A stretch of DNA of 64,000 nt from Theodoxus fluviatilis (Eukaryota > Mollusca > Gastropoda > Cycloneritida > Neritidae): NCBI GenBank assembly GCA_034096865.1, contig JAWQFJ010001862.1, positions 121,001-185,000 of the forward strand, in the 5' to 3' direction. Position 1 is the stretch's first letter. Every line of letters begins with the position of its first letter. Positions 35,262 to 45,225 of this stretch are shown here, one piece after another. A program made the translations under genes and the position numbers. The notes below the pieces were generated by a model that saw nothing but the letters and a program-made list of their open reading frames with translations, did no database searches and was not told where the DNA came from.

Positions 35262-35678
35262 GAAAATTTTCGGCAAACCTGCAGTTTAGAGGCGAGTCCC
35301 GCTTGTGGGTTTTCATGCATTTTAATGCGTTTTTCGCTAAAATACAATTATTGGGTTTAAATACAATCATATTTACACACATTGTACACATATTCGAGCC
35401 TATGTACATTAGAATTAACTCACAATTTAATGCCGAAATGACCGACTGTCGCAGAGCGTCATGGCCGCCATGTACTGTTTGTGTTGTGACGATCGGTCAC
35501 TTCGGCATTAAATTGTGAGTTAATTCTAATGCACATAGGCTCGAATATGTGTGTGTATGAGTGTAAGTATGATTGTATTTAAAGCGTATAATTGTATTTG
35601 AGCGATAAACTCATTAAAACGCATGAAAACCGGCAACAAGCAGGACCCGCCTCTAAACTGCAGGTTTGCCAAATTTTC
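35262..35678. mobile_element. Fold-back element, ~190-bp arms
   Basis: The arms at about 35262-35450 and 35490-35678 are reverse complements. Examples are CACAATTTAATGCCGAA against TTCGGCATTAAATTGTG, and outer GGCAAACCTGCAGTTTAGAG against CTCTAAACTGCAGGTTTGCC. The central spacer is about 40 bp. It lies between the two converging orphan exons. Confidence 0.85.
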
Positions 35679-36043
35679 TTCAGCTGATCTTTTTCTTCGT
35701 TTTTTATTTATTTAATTTTTATTATTATTAAAATTAGCTTGTGAAAAGGTGGAATGTGTACTGTAACACTACTTAAAAGGATTTTGTTTTATGTACATAA
35801 GTGCCATGCATGCCTGCAGCCTACTGAGTCAGTGTACAAAGCATTTGTGTGGGTGTGGTTTGAATGACTGCATGCTTGTGTACATCACTACATAAGTACA
35901 TGTATGCTTGTGATGAGTGAGTGCATATGAACCATATAACTGAGTGTATGCATGTGTTGCAATGTAGGGTTGTATGTGTGTATTACTATAGTATTAAGAG
36001 TGAGCCAGAGTCTTCCGTTAAGATTACAGTATAGGCTACATAC

Positions 36044-36597
36044 CCGCCTTTGCAAGTGCAAAATGCTGACAAGATGCAGCTTCTGGTCCTGTTTCCCAGT
36101 GTTGACATGATAATCCAGGGGTAGTAGAAAGCTGCACCTGTTACTGGATCTTTGTCTCTAGTTCTAGGTTTCACATGTGCCTTCAGCGCAAAGTACTCGG
36201 AATGTTCTGGAAATGAGACAACTTCCATCGCCTTCACATATCCATCCGTCATCATCGTATATCCTTCTGACTTTTGGAAATCTCGTACGGTTGCATGGTC
36301 TAAAGTGCTCATAAGGTACGTGAACACATCGAACATACTGAAAAAAGGCAACGCGGAAAGGTCGCTGCTACCCGCATGAAGTGAAGGGTTCGGTAACTTC
36401 ACATCGCCGTCGGTCAGTTTGTCAACAATGATTTCTTCTCTGTCTTCGTATAATCCATCGGGATCAAACTCCAGGCTAATACCTCTCGCAATCTCACACA
36501 ATTCCGCTAGTTCAGTCTTTTTTTGGCCAGACACAGTCACACCACGATCTCTCAAAAAAGCTTGAAATTCAGATACTCGACGCAAGGAAGTCGCCAT
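36044..36597 (-). CDS. SAP-SWIM type first exon (orphan)
   Basis: 184 codons plus two bases from the ATG at 36597 to GGCGG|GTATGT. Residues about 5-40 form a SAP domain (RRVSEFQAFLRDRGVTVSGQ then KKTELAELCE). The middle contains FFSMFDVFTYLM and EGYTMMTDGYVKAMEV. The end, CILSAFCTCKGG, is the first C-x-C half of a SWIM zinc finger, whose second C-x-H half would be on the next exon. This layout recalls invertebrate SAP-SWIM(-YqaJ nuclease) proteins. No following exon is recognised to the left. Family assignment from memory; the function is unknown. Confidence 0.55.
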
Positions 36598-37338
36598 GTT
36601 TGACTGAGTATTGGGCGGAGTAACTCTTACCGTTGCTAGAAAACGAGTAACTTCCCATTTAGGAATAGGCCAATTCGGCAATCATCGGTAGACTGCGCAC
36701 AGCCACAGGCCAACGATTTTGGAAATTATTTTATTATAGTTTTTATTTTGATATTTCCGGAACGCAAAATAAACTCCCGTATTTTCCGGAACGCTCGCCG
36801 ATTTTTTTAAATTTCCGGACAAAATACGGAATACCATAACTAGATGACATATAAACTCCAAACTTTAATAGATTGTTCCTCGGGTGAAACCCTGACCATT
36901 CCATCAAATTTCATTAGAATCTGTAACTGTTTGAAATATTTTTCCAAATGACTAACAAATGAACGAATGAACCAAGGGAAAAACATAACCTCCTAGGCGG
37001 AGGTAATAAACGAACAAACTAACTGACCAAAATACATAGCGGAGGTAACAATAAGACTTGTAACATGTTTCAAGAAATTCCTTGCCTTGCTGAAGCAATA
37101 AGACATGCAACGCTAACCTGGAGACCTCTATGTAGACACTAAATTCTTCCCGGTGGCACCAATATCTTTGTTGTTTGGTAAAAATTGTTACCTGCTTGGT
37201 AGCTCCCCCTTGTCCCTCATTTAAGCTACCACTGAATATATTAGGAAAAGAACTACAGGCCACCCTGTAAAATTCATTATTGAAAACAAGAAGTTATTTG
37301 TGGTTTTTGCCAATGTTGTAAAATAGGCATCTAGACAG

Positions 37339-38170
37339 AACAAGAAGGGCAAAGCCCATACGACTCACATGCTTGACCTTGACCTTTATATGACCTTGAC
37401 CTTCAAGGTCAAGGTCAAACAACTAAACCTACCAATGACATCATACACTAAGAAATGCTTTACACATTTTTCCTACCAAAATACATGTGACCTTGACCCA
37501 AGGTCAAGGTCATCCAAGGTCATGCAACACAAAGCTGTTAATTCAAGACATAGGAAGCACAATGGTGCTTATTGGCACTTTCTACCATGAGATATGGTCA
37601 CTTTTAGTGGTTCACTACCCCATTTTGGTCACATTTCATAAGGGTCAAAGTGACCTTGACCTTGATGATATGTGACCAAATGTGTCTCATGATGAAAGTA
37701 TAACAAGTGCCCCACATAATTATTAAGTTTGAAACAGTTATCTTCCATAGTTCAGGGTCAAGGTCACTTCAAAATATGTATACAATCCAACTTTGAAGAG
37801 CTCCTGTGACCTTGACCTTGAAGCAAGGTCAACCAAACTGGTATCAAAAGATAGGGCTTGCTTTGACCTATATACCACTTGTAGCTAAGGTCGCCATTCT
37901 CAATAACGTGGGAGAAAATTGGGAAAATGTGAAAAATGACTGTTTTTGAGACCACATTTATGGCTCCTGTGACCTTGACCTTGAAGCAAGGTCAAGTCAC
38001 TATGTATGGTTTTTGAGGCCTTGTCATCATACACCATCATGCCACATTTGGTGTTGATAGACTTAATAGTGTCCGAGAAAAATCCAACGTTTAAGTTTTT
38101 TACGCCCGGACGGACGGACGACACGGCTGAGTACATAGACTCACTTTTGCTTCGCATGTGAGTCAAAAAT
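37339..38170 (+). repeat. TGACCTTGA-rich interspersed repeat, copy 3
   Basis: Same boundaries and order of half-sites as copies 1 and 2, and nearly identical to copy 1. Lies upstream of the NFYA coding exons, within the putative 5' intron. Confidence 0.9.
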
Positions 38171-38408
38171 TGTCTGCCACTAGGTCACTGAACTGAAAGT
38201 ATAGGTTTCCAAGATTCATTCGAAGTCCTCTATTACACAATTAGTTACATGCTGCAAAAGGTGGTGACACATGTGTGCTGTATGTGATCAGTTTCACAAT
38301 GCCTGTACAGACAACACATGAAGATGAAAATCAAATCATCACTCATAGTGCTGAATATCAGAAGGAAATAACAGTGTAATGTCATGCTGGCTTTGTTCCT
38401 GTACTACA

Positions 38409-38411
<3 letters not shown>

Positions 38412-38447
<36 letters not shown>

Positions 38448-38829
38448 AGCCCTCTCCTCTCCAAGTGGCGTGCATGATTTTCATCTATAACTGATTTGCA
38501 TATCCCCTGCCTACAACTCAATGTTAAACTCTTAGGGGAATAGTGTTTCCATTAACTAACATTCTGAACATTTCAATAAATCAACCCTTTGAAATATTGC
38601 TCAGAAGGAATTCGGTTTCTTCTTCCAATTCAAAGCCACAAACAACTGAACATGTTGTGAGCATGCAACTCACTAAGTACTGAATGCCAAAGGCAGGCAA
38701 TACAGCACATGAGTTCTCAGAAAAGTCAAGGGAATTTGACATGTCATCATGGATGCAGGCCGATCCCAGAGAAAGCAGCCACAAAGGATCTTAAAAATAA
38801 GAGTGGCTGAGAGGCTACAAATGAAAAGC

Positions 38830-38871
<42 letters not shown>
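38412..38871 (+). repeat. Two (AC)n microsatellites
   Basis: (AC)n at 38412-38446 and 38831-38871, with unique sequence between. Confidence 0.95.
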
Positions 38872-38874
<3 letters not shown>

Positions 38875-39518
38875 CAAAAACTGGGCGAAAGCGAGAGAAA
38901 TGAAAAGAAACGAGAGGATATGTGTTTAGGCTTAGTTCATTCATGAGGCCATCCTAACACTAGAGGTTGCCCATAGACTAGTACCTTTCACGACCTATAT
39001 TCGGTGCGTTTTGCGTCGCAGGAAATAAACTTCCTGAAAGCAGTAATAATGCAGCTACTAAGTATCAGAATAAAAGTGTCAAAGCTTCTGATGTCGATTA
39101 CATTAAATGAAACAGTCAACACCAGCAAACTAGCTAGGTAACACTAACAGAAACTGAGAAAGTCGTGTCGGAAAAACTGCACTCGATCCAAGACGTGATA
39201 TGCATTCACACGCCATTGCCTGTTGTTATTGTACAAGATCACAATCTGAATGAAATAAGAAACATCGATCCAAGACACTTTTCTTCGTGTACTTTCACAT
39301 CTTGATGAAAACGTACACGTGACAACTTCTACTGTCAGCTGTGGTGTGTTTACACGTGAAAGTTTTCCCCTTTGTGACTTCTTCCCACCAAAGCGGTGGT
39401 ACGCCATTACTCGTTCCCAATCTGAGTTGACGAAGACAATAGAACCAAACATGGGCATGAGATTCAAACCAATCCTCATTAAGTTGACAAGGTAAAGTAT
39501 ATAAAAGTTTAAACTTAC

Positions 39519-39884
39519 ACTTCTTCCCTCGTACAGTCGACTTATGGTTGGCACTTTGGCTATCCAATCAATCGCGACGCACTGCCATTCGTCCAGTAGA
39601 AGAGCAAGAAAATGAAGGCGGATGTGAATGCGTGAAGTCACTATTCATTCGTTCTCTATTCCTCAAACTTAACTTACTCCGTAGAAAAATATTTTGATCG
39701 TGTATTCATACTGATAATATATTCTCTTCGTAAATCTAAACAACTTCACAATTCTTTTTTGCCAGGTGGCATACGGACTCTAAAAATAAATAAAAATCAG
39801 ACTTTCTGCGAAGCTATTTGGCGCCACCGGAAGTTTTAGTTGTGCTCGCTGACATTTGGAGACTGTAATCTTCATTGATCTACA
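39519..39884. promoter_or_regulatory. Putative shared NFYA/SNRPG divergent promoter
   Basis: An ETS site CCGGAAGT (39827-39834) sits 50 bases before the SNRPG start codon. A CCAAT box is at 39564-39568. On the - strand a donor-like GGGAAGAAGT|GTAAGTTT ends at 39519 and could close the non-coding first exon of NFYA. If so, the two genes share a divergent promoter and NFYA would carry a CCAAT box at its own start. Confidence 0.35.
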
Positions 39885-39916
39885 ATGAGCAAGGCACATC
39901 CACCCGAGTTGAAAAA
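39885..39916 (+). CDS. SNRPG: SNRPG exon 1 (coding part)
   Basis: Encodes [10 protein letters not shown] plus two bases of the next Lys codon; donor AAAAA|GTAAGA. Confidence 0.96.
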
Positions 39917-40207
39917 GTAAGACATGATTTATCTGTGTTACTTGCTGAATTGACGCATATATATGTTTATGAGAATTAGTTAAATATTTCATTTCGGCAA
40001 GTCTGTAGACGTAAATAAACATGGCGTTCTTGTAAGATCGGATACGGCGTCGTCGTCGTCTGTACGTAATGTTCATCCCTTGCTTTGCCCATCATGTCAG
40101 GTTTTGCAGTTGGTAGAGGACGAATACAAACGGTCATTTGAGTTATTTCGACTTGAGAATATTTGAATTATAATTGATATATTTATATCGGAGGTTTTAG
40201 AATGTCA

Positions 40208-40268
<61 letters not shown>

Positions 40269-42927
40269 TTACCATAACTGAAGTAGCACTCTCAAACCCC
40301 AGAATAAAGACCTATATATTGGTAAATGTTCATAAGAATGTTGTATTCCATCTTTCTCAACTTCTACTTGGGTCGTTGGGAGTGTGCCACTACTTGACAT
40401 TCTGGTGATTTGTCACCTGCAGGTCTATTTTGCCATCAGTAGATCTCTCCAAATCATGGACGGGTCCACCACAAAAGATGCATCTTTATGTAATGAATGT
40501 GTTGCTTTTAGTCTATTCGTGTGTGAAGCAGCAGCCCTCAGATGCAATGTACATTTAACTTTGTTGCACCACCTTGATATTTGCGCTGTTTACATTGCAG
40601 GTATATGGAGAAACGGCTTTCATGTAAGTAAAGGGATTACAGTTATGATTAAGCCTATGCTGGAAATGTGTTGTCACTTCTGCATGGGTCAAGTTTAAAA
40701 AATCATAATATCCACCATCTTTGCAGGATAAGAACTGCAGTGCATGTAGAGTAAAAGACTAAGCATCCATACCTTTTGAGGAATAAAGATCAGTACATGA
40801 TGGTAAAAATACCATCAAACCATGAAGACAGTTTGCAACCATAAATCATTGAGAATATTGATGATGAATAAGTTTTACAATTTGTAAGCAGACCCTAATA
40901 AGATTAATTAGTAAAATCGAACTGATTGAAGGAAGAGACCTGACGCCATAGCTTGCAGACGTGCACAATGGAAGCGTGATGAATAATGAATCCAGTTGGG
41001 GACTTGAGTCACAGCTACATTCTTGAATAAGCAGAGACGTTATGCAACCACATTCACATAGCTTAGAGCAGTTTCAAATTCATTGCATTTCGCTGTGAAG
41101 TGTGATTGGACAGTGATCAATAGTCTGCGTTTAATCATCCCTCACCAACTGTTCCGATCAGATTCTTCATTCTCGCTACGTCACGCAAATGAAACTGTCT
41201 ATTCAATCCAGAAATATTTACCAAGATCAGACTTCATAAGAGCTTCACATCATACCTAAAATCACACTTTAATCAGAATGTATGTATATACTTTGCTGCG
41301 ATCAGTAAGCAACAGCTCACAGCCCATGAATGTGATGTCTGTTATTGCACCATTTGTGCACCAGCAAGAGCAAATCGGCTGCTAAAAGCAAATGCTGTCA
41401 TGGATAGGCACTTCTGATTGAAGAATGTAGCTGTGACACCATTTGCCAACAGGTTTCATTATTCATCACACTTTGTGCATGCCTGCTAGCTACAGTGTTG
41501 TTCACTGGATCAGCATGTTTTATTTACAAATCGTTTTCAGGTCTGTGTACAAATTATAAAAGTAAAACTTATCCATTATAAATATTCTTGGGAAATTTTT
41601 TTGGTTATCAAACCATCTTCATGGTTCAATCTTTATTCTTCAAAAGGTACAGACACAAACTCTTCTACTACTTGCATTCCAGTTCTTATCTTGCAAATAG
41701 GGTCTCACGTAGCTGCTACTATTTTTTAGATTAACCCTGGTGAACCTGTCTCTGGCCATTGAAATATGCTGTGAACAGTGATAACACACCAGACAGCAAG
41801 TAGGGTAATTTCAAGACAGAAAAAGACATCCAGAACAATTTCACTTTAATAAACTTAGTTAGAGATGGGCATGGTAACACAGTAAGCCAAATGACATTGA
41901 AAGGGGTTGATTATCCCTCAGAATTCATTCATTTAAATCATTTCCAGCTGGAGCACATTTTCTGTTAATTTAGCCTCTTCTCAACAAGAAAAAAAGTTTG
42001 CTGTTGTTGCTATGTTACTGTGGGGTGGGGGAGCTTATTACACAGCTCTAGCCACATGTACCATGTTATTTCAGGCCATTTAGACTAAATGTAGGTCCAG
42101 CTGCTTTAATTTCTTGCTCTTACTTTTAATGTAAATTTTAAAACATGACACAAAACAAAAATATTATGGTACATGCATGATGTGCATCGCATAGCAGTCA
42201 TACACTGCTGTTGTGATTGCAAGAGAGGTAATCTGTGAATTAATTGGACGTTTCTTGACTTCCTGTTGATTCACCTCTTCTTTTTGCTTGATGAGTTTCA
42301 GTCTCTCTGCAATGTCAAGCTAACTGGATAGAATTGTATGCCTTGATAATGACAAGAAATGTCAAGAGCAAGGGCTGCCGTAATAGTTTTAATACTGGCA
42401 TTCATGATCACAGCATTTATAGTATGAAAATCACGTGACTCCTTGAAAATGGAAGGGTGCCATTTTAAACAAGTTGGGTTTGATTGCAATCACTGTGACA
42501 CTGCATCTGCCTTGCACTTGTAGTAAAGCTGAATGCAGGGAGGACCGTCTCTGGCGTCCTGCGAGGCTTTGATCCCTTCATGAACCTGGTCATTGATGAT
42601 TCTTTTGAGGAGACCAAGAATGGCGAGAAGAGAGCCATTGGCATGGTGGTGAGTAATGTTTCTTATTGTTGTCTGAAATCCTCAGTTTATCATTATGGCC
42701 ATGTTAGTAGTGGAACAAATCTTTCTCAGCATTACATGGTCTGCATCTAGTGACATGCATACACATTACCGCTTTTTTTCTCTCACCATAATTGTATTGT
42801 TCATGATGCATTTGGTTCTTTTGTGTGCCATGGTGTGTGTGGTGGTTGGTACAGGAGAGCTGTGGTGTTGCAGGTGGTGCGAGGCAACAGCATTGTGCTG
42901 CTGGAATCCTTGGACAGAGTACAGTGA
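39885..42927 (+). CDS. SNRPG: Small nuclear ribonucleoprotein G (Sm protein G)
   Basis: SmG is one of the seven Sm proteins that form the ring on U1, U2, U4 and U5 snRNAs for pre-mRNA splicing. The join 39885-39916, 40601-40623, 42524-42648, 42874-42927 gives 77 residues, against 76 in human Sm[21 protein letters not shown] and [20 protein letters not shown] form Sm motif 1; [16 protein letters not shown] carries Sm motif 2 (RGNSI). All junctions are GT-AG and keep frame. Exon 2 is a 23-base microexon. A fold-back element and a (CT)n tract lie in the introns. Part of the last exon is tandemly copied into the 3' UTR. Confidence 0.97.
40207..40265 (+). repeat. (CT)n microsatellite in SNRPG intron 1
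   Basis: About 59 bases of uninterrupted CT. Confidence 0.97.
40601..40623 (+). CDS. SNRPG: SNRPG exon 2 (23-nt microexon)
   Basis: Acceptor TTTACATTGCAG, donor TCAT|GTAAGT. Encodes KYMEKRLS across its junctions. Confidence 0.95.
40697..41705. mobile_element. ~1-kb fold-back element, copy B (SNRPG intron 2)
   Basis: Same order of blocks as copy A (9967-10997): AAAATCATAATA-CC-CCATCTTTG at the left, ACAAATCGTTTTCAGGTCTG and CAGTTCTTATCTT at the right, and ATTCATCACAC in the right arm. Clearly diverged from copy A. The left arm begins some 75 bases after SNRPG exon 2. Confidence 0.8.
42524..42648 (+). CDS. SNRPG: SNRPG exon 3
   Basis: Acceptor TTGCACTTGTAG, donor ATGGTG|GTGAGT. Encodes the core of Sm motif 1 ([16 protein letters not shown]) through GEKRAIGMV. 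Confidence 0.97.
42874..42927 (+). CDS. SNRPG: SNRPG exon 4 with stop
   Basis: Acceptor GGTGTTGCAG; encodes [17 protein letters not shown] and TGA. The C-terminal Gln is one residue beyond the usual end. Confidence 0.96.
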   Translation: MVRGNSIVLLESLDRVQ

Positions 42928-43088
42928 TGTCACGCCACAGTATAGTGCTGCTGGAATCCTTGGATCGAGTACAGTGATGTCATGCCACAGTATAGTGCTG
43001 CTGGAATCCTTGGATAGAGTACAGTGATGTCATGCCACAGTATAGTGCTGCTGGAATCCTTGGATCGAGTACAGTGATGTCATGCCAC
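42889..43088 (+). repeat. 4 x 50-bp tandem repeat spanning the SNRPG stop codon
   Basis: Units start at 42889, 42939, 42989 and 43039. Each contains TGCTGCTGGAATCCTTGGA and GAGTACAGTGATGTCA. The first unit includes the real last codons and TGA. Copies 2-4 differ from each other at one or two bases and lie in the 3' UTR. Confidence 0.95.
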
Positions 43089-43208
43089 CGCCACCTCTTT
43101 CTACCATCAGTCCATATCTTTTTTCATGGTCGTCCCTCCATATGGTAATCTTTTCATGTTGTCATCTCGTGGGAAGTATGTAGAGAGAATGCTCGCCTTG
43201 TTTTTGTA

Positions 43209-43214
43209 AATAAA
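43209..43214 (+). terminator. SNRPG poly(A) signal AATAAA
   Basis: A canonical AATAAA 282 bases after the stop codon, followed by a T-rich stretch (GTTTTCTTTGATAAATGC). The true cleavage site is not shown. Confidence 0.6.
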
Positions 43215-44359
43215 GTTTTCTTTGATAAATGCACATGTTGTTGAGCTTTTTGTTTACACTTGTTCCTACTTAGTGAGCCACATATTTGCCTGAAAGAGCT
43301 ACAAGAAAACCTGATTTGACTGGTCCTGTATGGGTTCATCATAGAGAGTAAACATACACAAGCAGGATTACCCTACTAGTTTACAAATACCATATTACTG
43401 ACTGGATTTTATTTTGCTTTTATTTAACCCTCTTAGCCCCAGACATGGAAACTCGGATAGGTCTCTGGATTTCAGAGGAAATTTTCTGTTGTTTGCGTAC
43501 ACAGTGAGTTGCAAAAAAACCTGTTGCAAAGCAGCGGGCCGCCAGATGTTGATGAAACTCGGCAGACACACTGCTCTCTTGTTCTGCTACCATTCCTTAT
43601 GATCAGATGCTCGTGGCACAAAGGAAAAGCAGTCATACACGGGTAAATTGTCACCGTAATGAGGTCTAAAAAGGTGATAAGCAGGGAGTAGACGGGAAGA
43701 AATAACAATGTGAGGGTTTCACAGAGCATGCCAAATAGTTGTGTGTTTACCTTTCGGAAGCAAGTGTTCTGGACTGGTCACACACATCTTGCTGGTTGTA
43801 TCATGTCACAATATTGTCCAGGTAAACACAAGCAGGAATTTCTCTTTCACAAAAACAATCCATCAAATAAGGCCTGTTCATCTCATGTATTTCATGGTCA
43901 CCACTTCAATAAGGCCTATGTCCATGTGCACTATATCCCCAACATCTACAATTCTTGTAAGGCATAATCAGTAGGGCTGTCTCACGCAGGTGTGTGGCTG
44001 GTGTCTCACAGGTGGAAATATTGTTTGAAAAATATGGTTTTTGTCGTCATGGTGCTGATCCATGGGTTGTGGAAGCATAGATCAGTTGACCAGTAACACC
44101 ACATATGAGGTTTCTGGTTGATTCCCATCATGATAAGTACAGCAATGTCTGTTCCAATTTTCTCAGGTGTTGTCTCCTCCCACACCAGATCTTGTTAGCC
44201 TCTTTCAACTACTTTCAGCGCTGAGTATCGGTTGGTCTCAGCAGCAGCCATATCAAAGAAGAGTTGGGACAAAAACAAGAAGAAATCTAAAATGGATACT
44301 TAAATGGCATGGTTGTGTTGTGGTCCTACATCCATGTCGAATGGCTGAACATTGACGGG

Positions 44360-44709
44360 CAGTCCGCCATTTTGTCTGGAGGTTGGCAAGCAGAATGTCA
44401 TCCTCCGGATCTGACGCATTTTCCTCCTCTCCTTCCCCCTCTGGTTTTGGGCTAAGAATTGACCCACCGCGTCTTTCTACGCAATTCGTAAGAGGTGAAT
44501 GACTAGGGACACCGTGACTTGATTTGCATAAATTTACTCTAAACTGCTCTAGTAATTTTCGTGCTTAGTGGCCTTACATAGCCTTCAAAGGCTGATAGGC
44601 TGTAAAACACCATCCATCCATCCTCCTCTCCTTAATCTTCTGAACCCTCCGATATGTCTACATCTGACTCTTTGTCTATTTCTTCCTTTAATTTGTCCTT
44701 TTCAGACAT
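44360..44709 (-). pseudogene. Acidic N-terminus of a piggyBac-like ORF, split by a SINE
   Basis: From the ATG at 44709 the frame reads MSEKDKLKEEIDKESDVDIS then EGSED and a stop at 44634. Past the SINE the same frame continues GEEENASDPEDDILLANL. Acidic, Ser/Asp/Glu-rich N-termini are usual for piggyBac transposases. The rest of the protein is gone. Confidence 0.45.
44435..44620 (+). mobile_element. SINE-like repeat, copy 4, with 13-bp TSD
   Basis: 186 bp flanked by TCCTCCTCTCCTT at 44422-44434 and 44621-44633. It reads TTTTGGGCTAAGAATTGACC ... GGCTGTAAAACACCATCC with a (CATC)n tail. Nested in the piggyBac-type element. Confidence 0.88.
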
Positions 44710-44855
44710 AATTTGGTGTTGTAATATATCTGTACCAAGCCTCGAATTCAGACGACTCTCCACTGAACGAAGCCATTTTGCAATTTGTGTCGCGAGTGAA
44801 GCAAACAAGAGCAAATGACACTCCTTGCTGGTCGTTCCCAGGCTTTTGGAAGCCA

Positions 44856-45080
44856 GGGCCCGTATCCAGAACGGCGATTTATCTTTTTAACACTCGATTT
44901 ATCCCCTAACCCCGGGTTATCTTGATCGGTTAGATAAGGTACGGTTGTCAGAGGATCCTAGGTTGCGCTTTGCTATATATACTGGTTTCCAGCCAAGGGA
45001 GAGCGGAACAGACAGTTGGAATCGTCCGAGTTTAGAGATAAATCGGGGTTAAAATAACTCGCCGTTCTGGATACGGGCCC
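44856..45080. mobile_element. 225-bp MITE nested in the piggyBac-type element
   Basis: GGGCCCGTATCCAGAACGGC at 44856 and its reverse complement ending at 45080, extending imperfectly inward (GATTTATC against GATAAATC). Its terminus resembles that of the fold-back element at 32627-33064 (GTATGCAAGAAAAC), perhaps the same superfamily. Confidence 0.8.
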
Positions 45081-45225
45081 AGGAAATGTAATACAATCTG
45101 CAGTGGCCATTCCTCTGTGGAGCTAATATAAACTTTTTCACGGCCACTCAAGGCTTGCCGACTTTTAATGATCTGGGCTCATGGTGGATGTAATGAATTT
45201 TAACGTCTGGGGCTAAGAGGGTTAA

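Larger units (their letters stand above)
43424..45225 (-). mobile_element. piggyBac-type element with TTAA duplications
   Basis: TTAA at 43424-43427 and 45222-45225 bounds perfect inverted ends CCCTCTTAGCCCCAGAC (43428-43444) and GTCTGGGGCTAAGAGGG (45205-45221). TTAA targets with CCC- termini are the signature of piggyBac. The interior holds a remnant acidic ORF on the - strand, a nested SINE and a nested MITE. No transposase catalytic core, so it is non-autonomous. Confidence 0.85.

Noticed and set aside
33771..36835. One complete composite transposon spanning BED-hATC, THAP and SAP-SWIM
   Set aside because: The left hAT terminus is visible but no matching right terminus or TSD was found, so unity is not shown.
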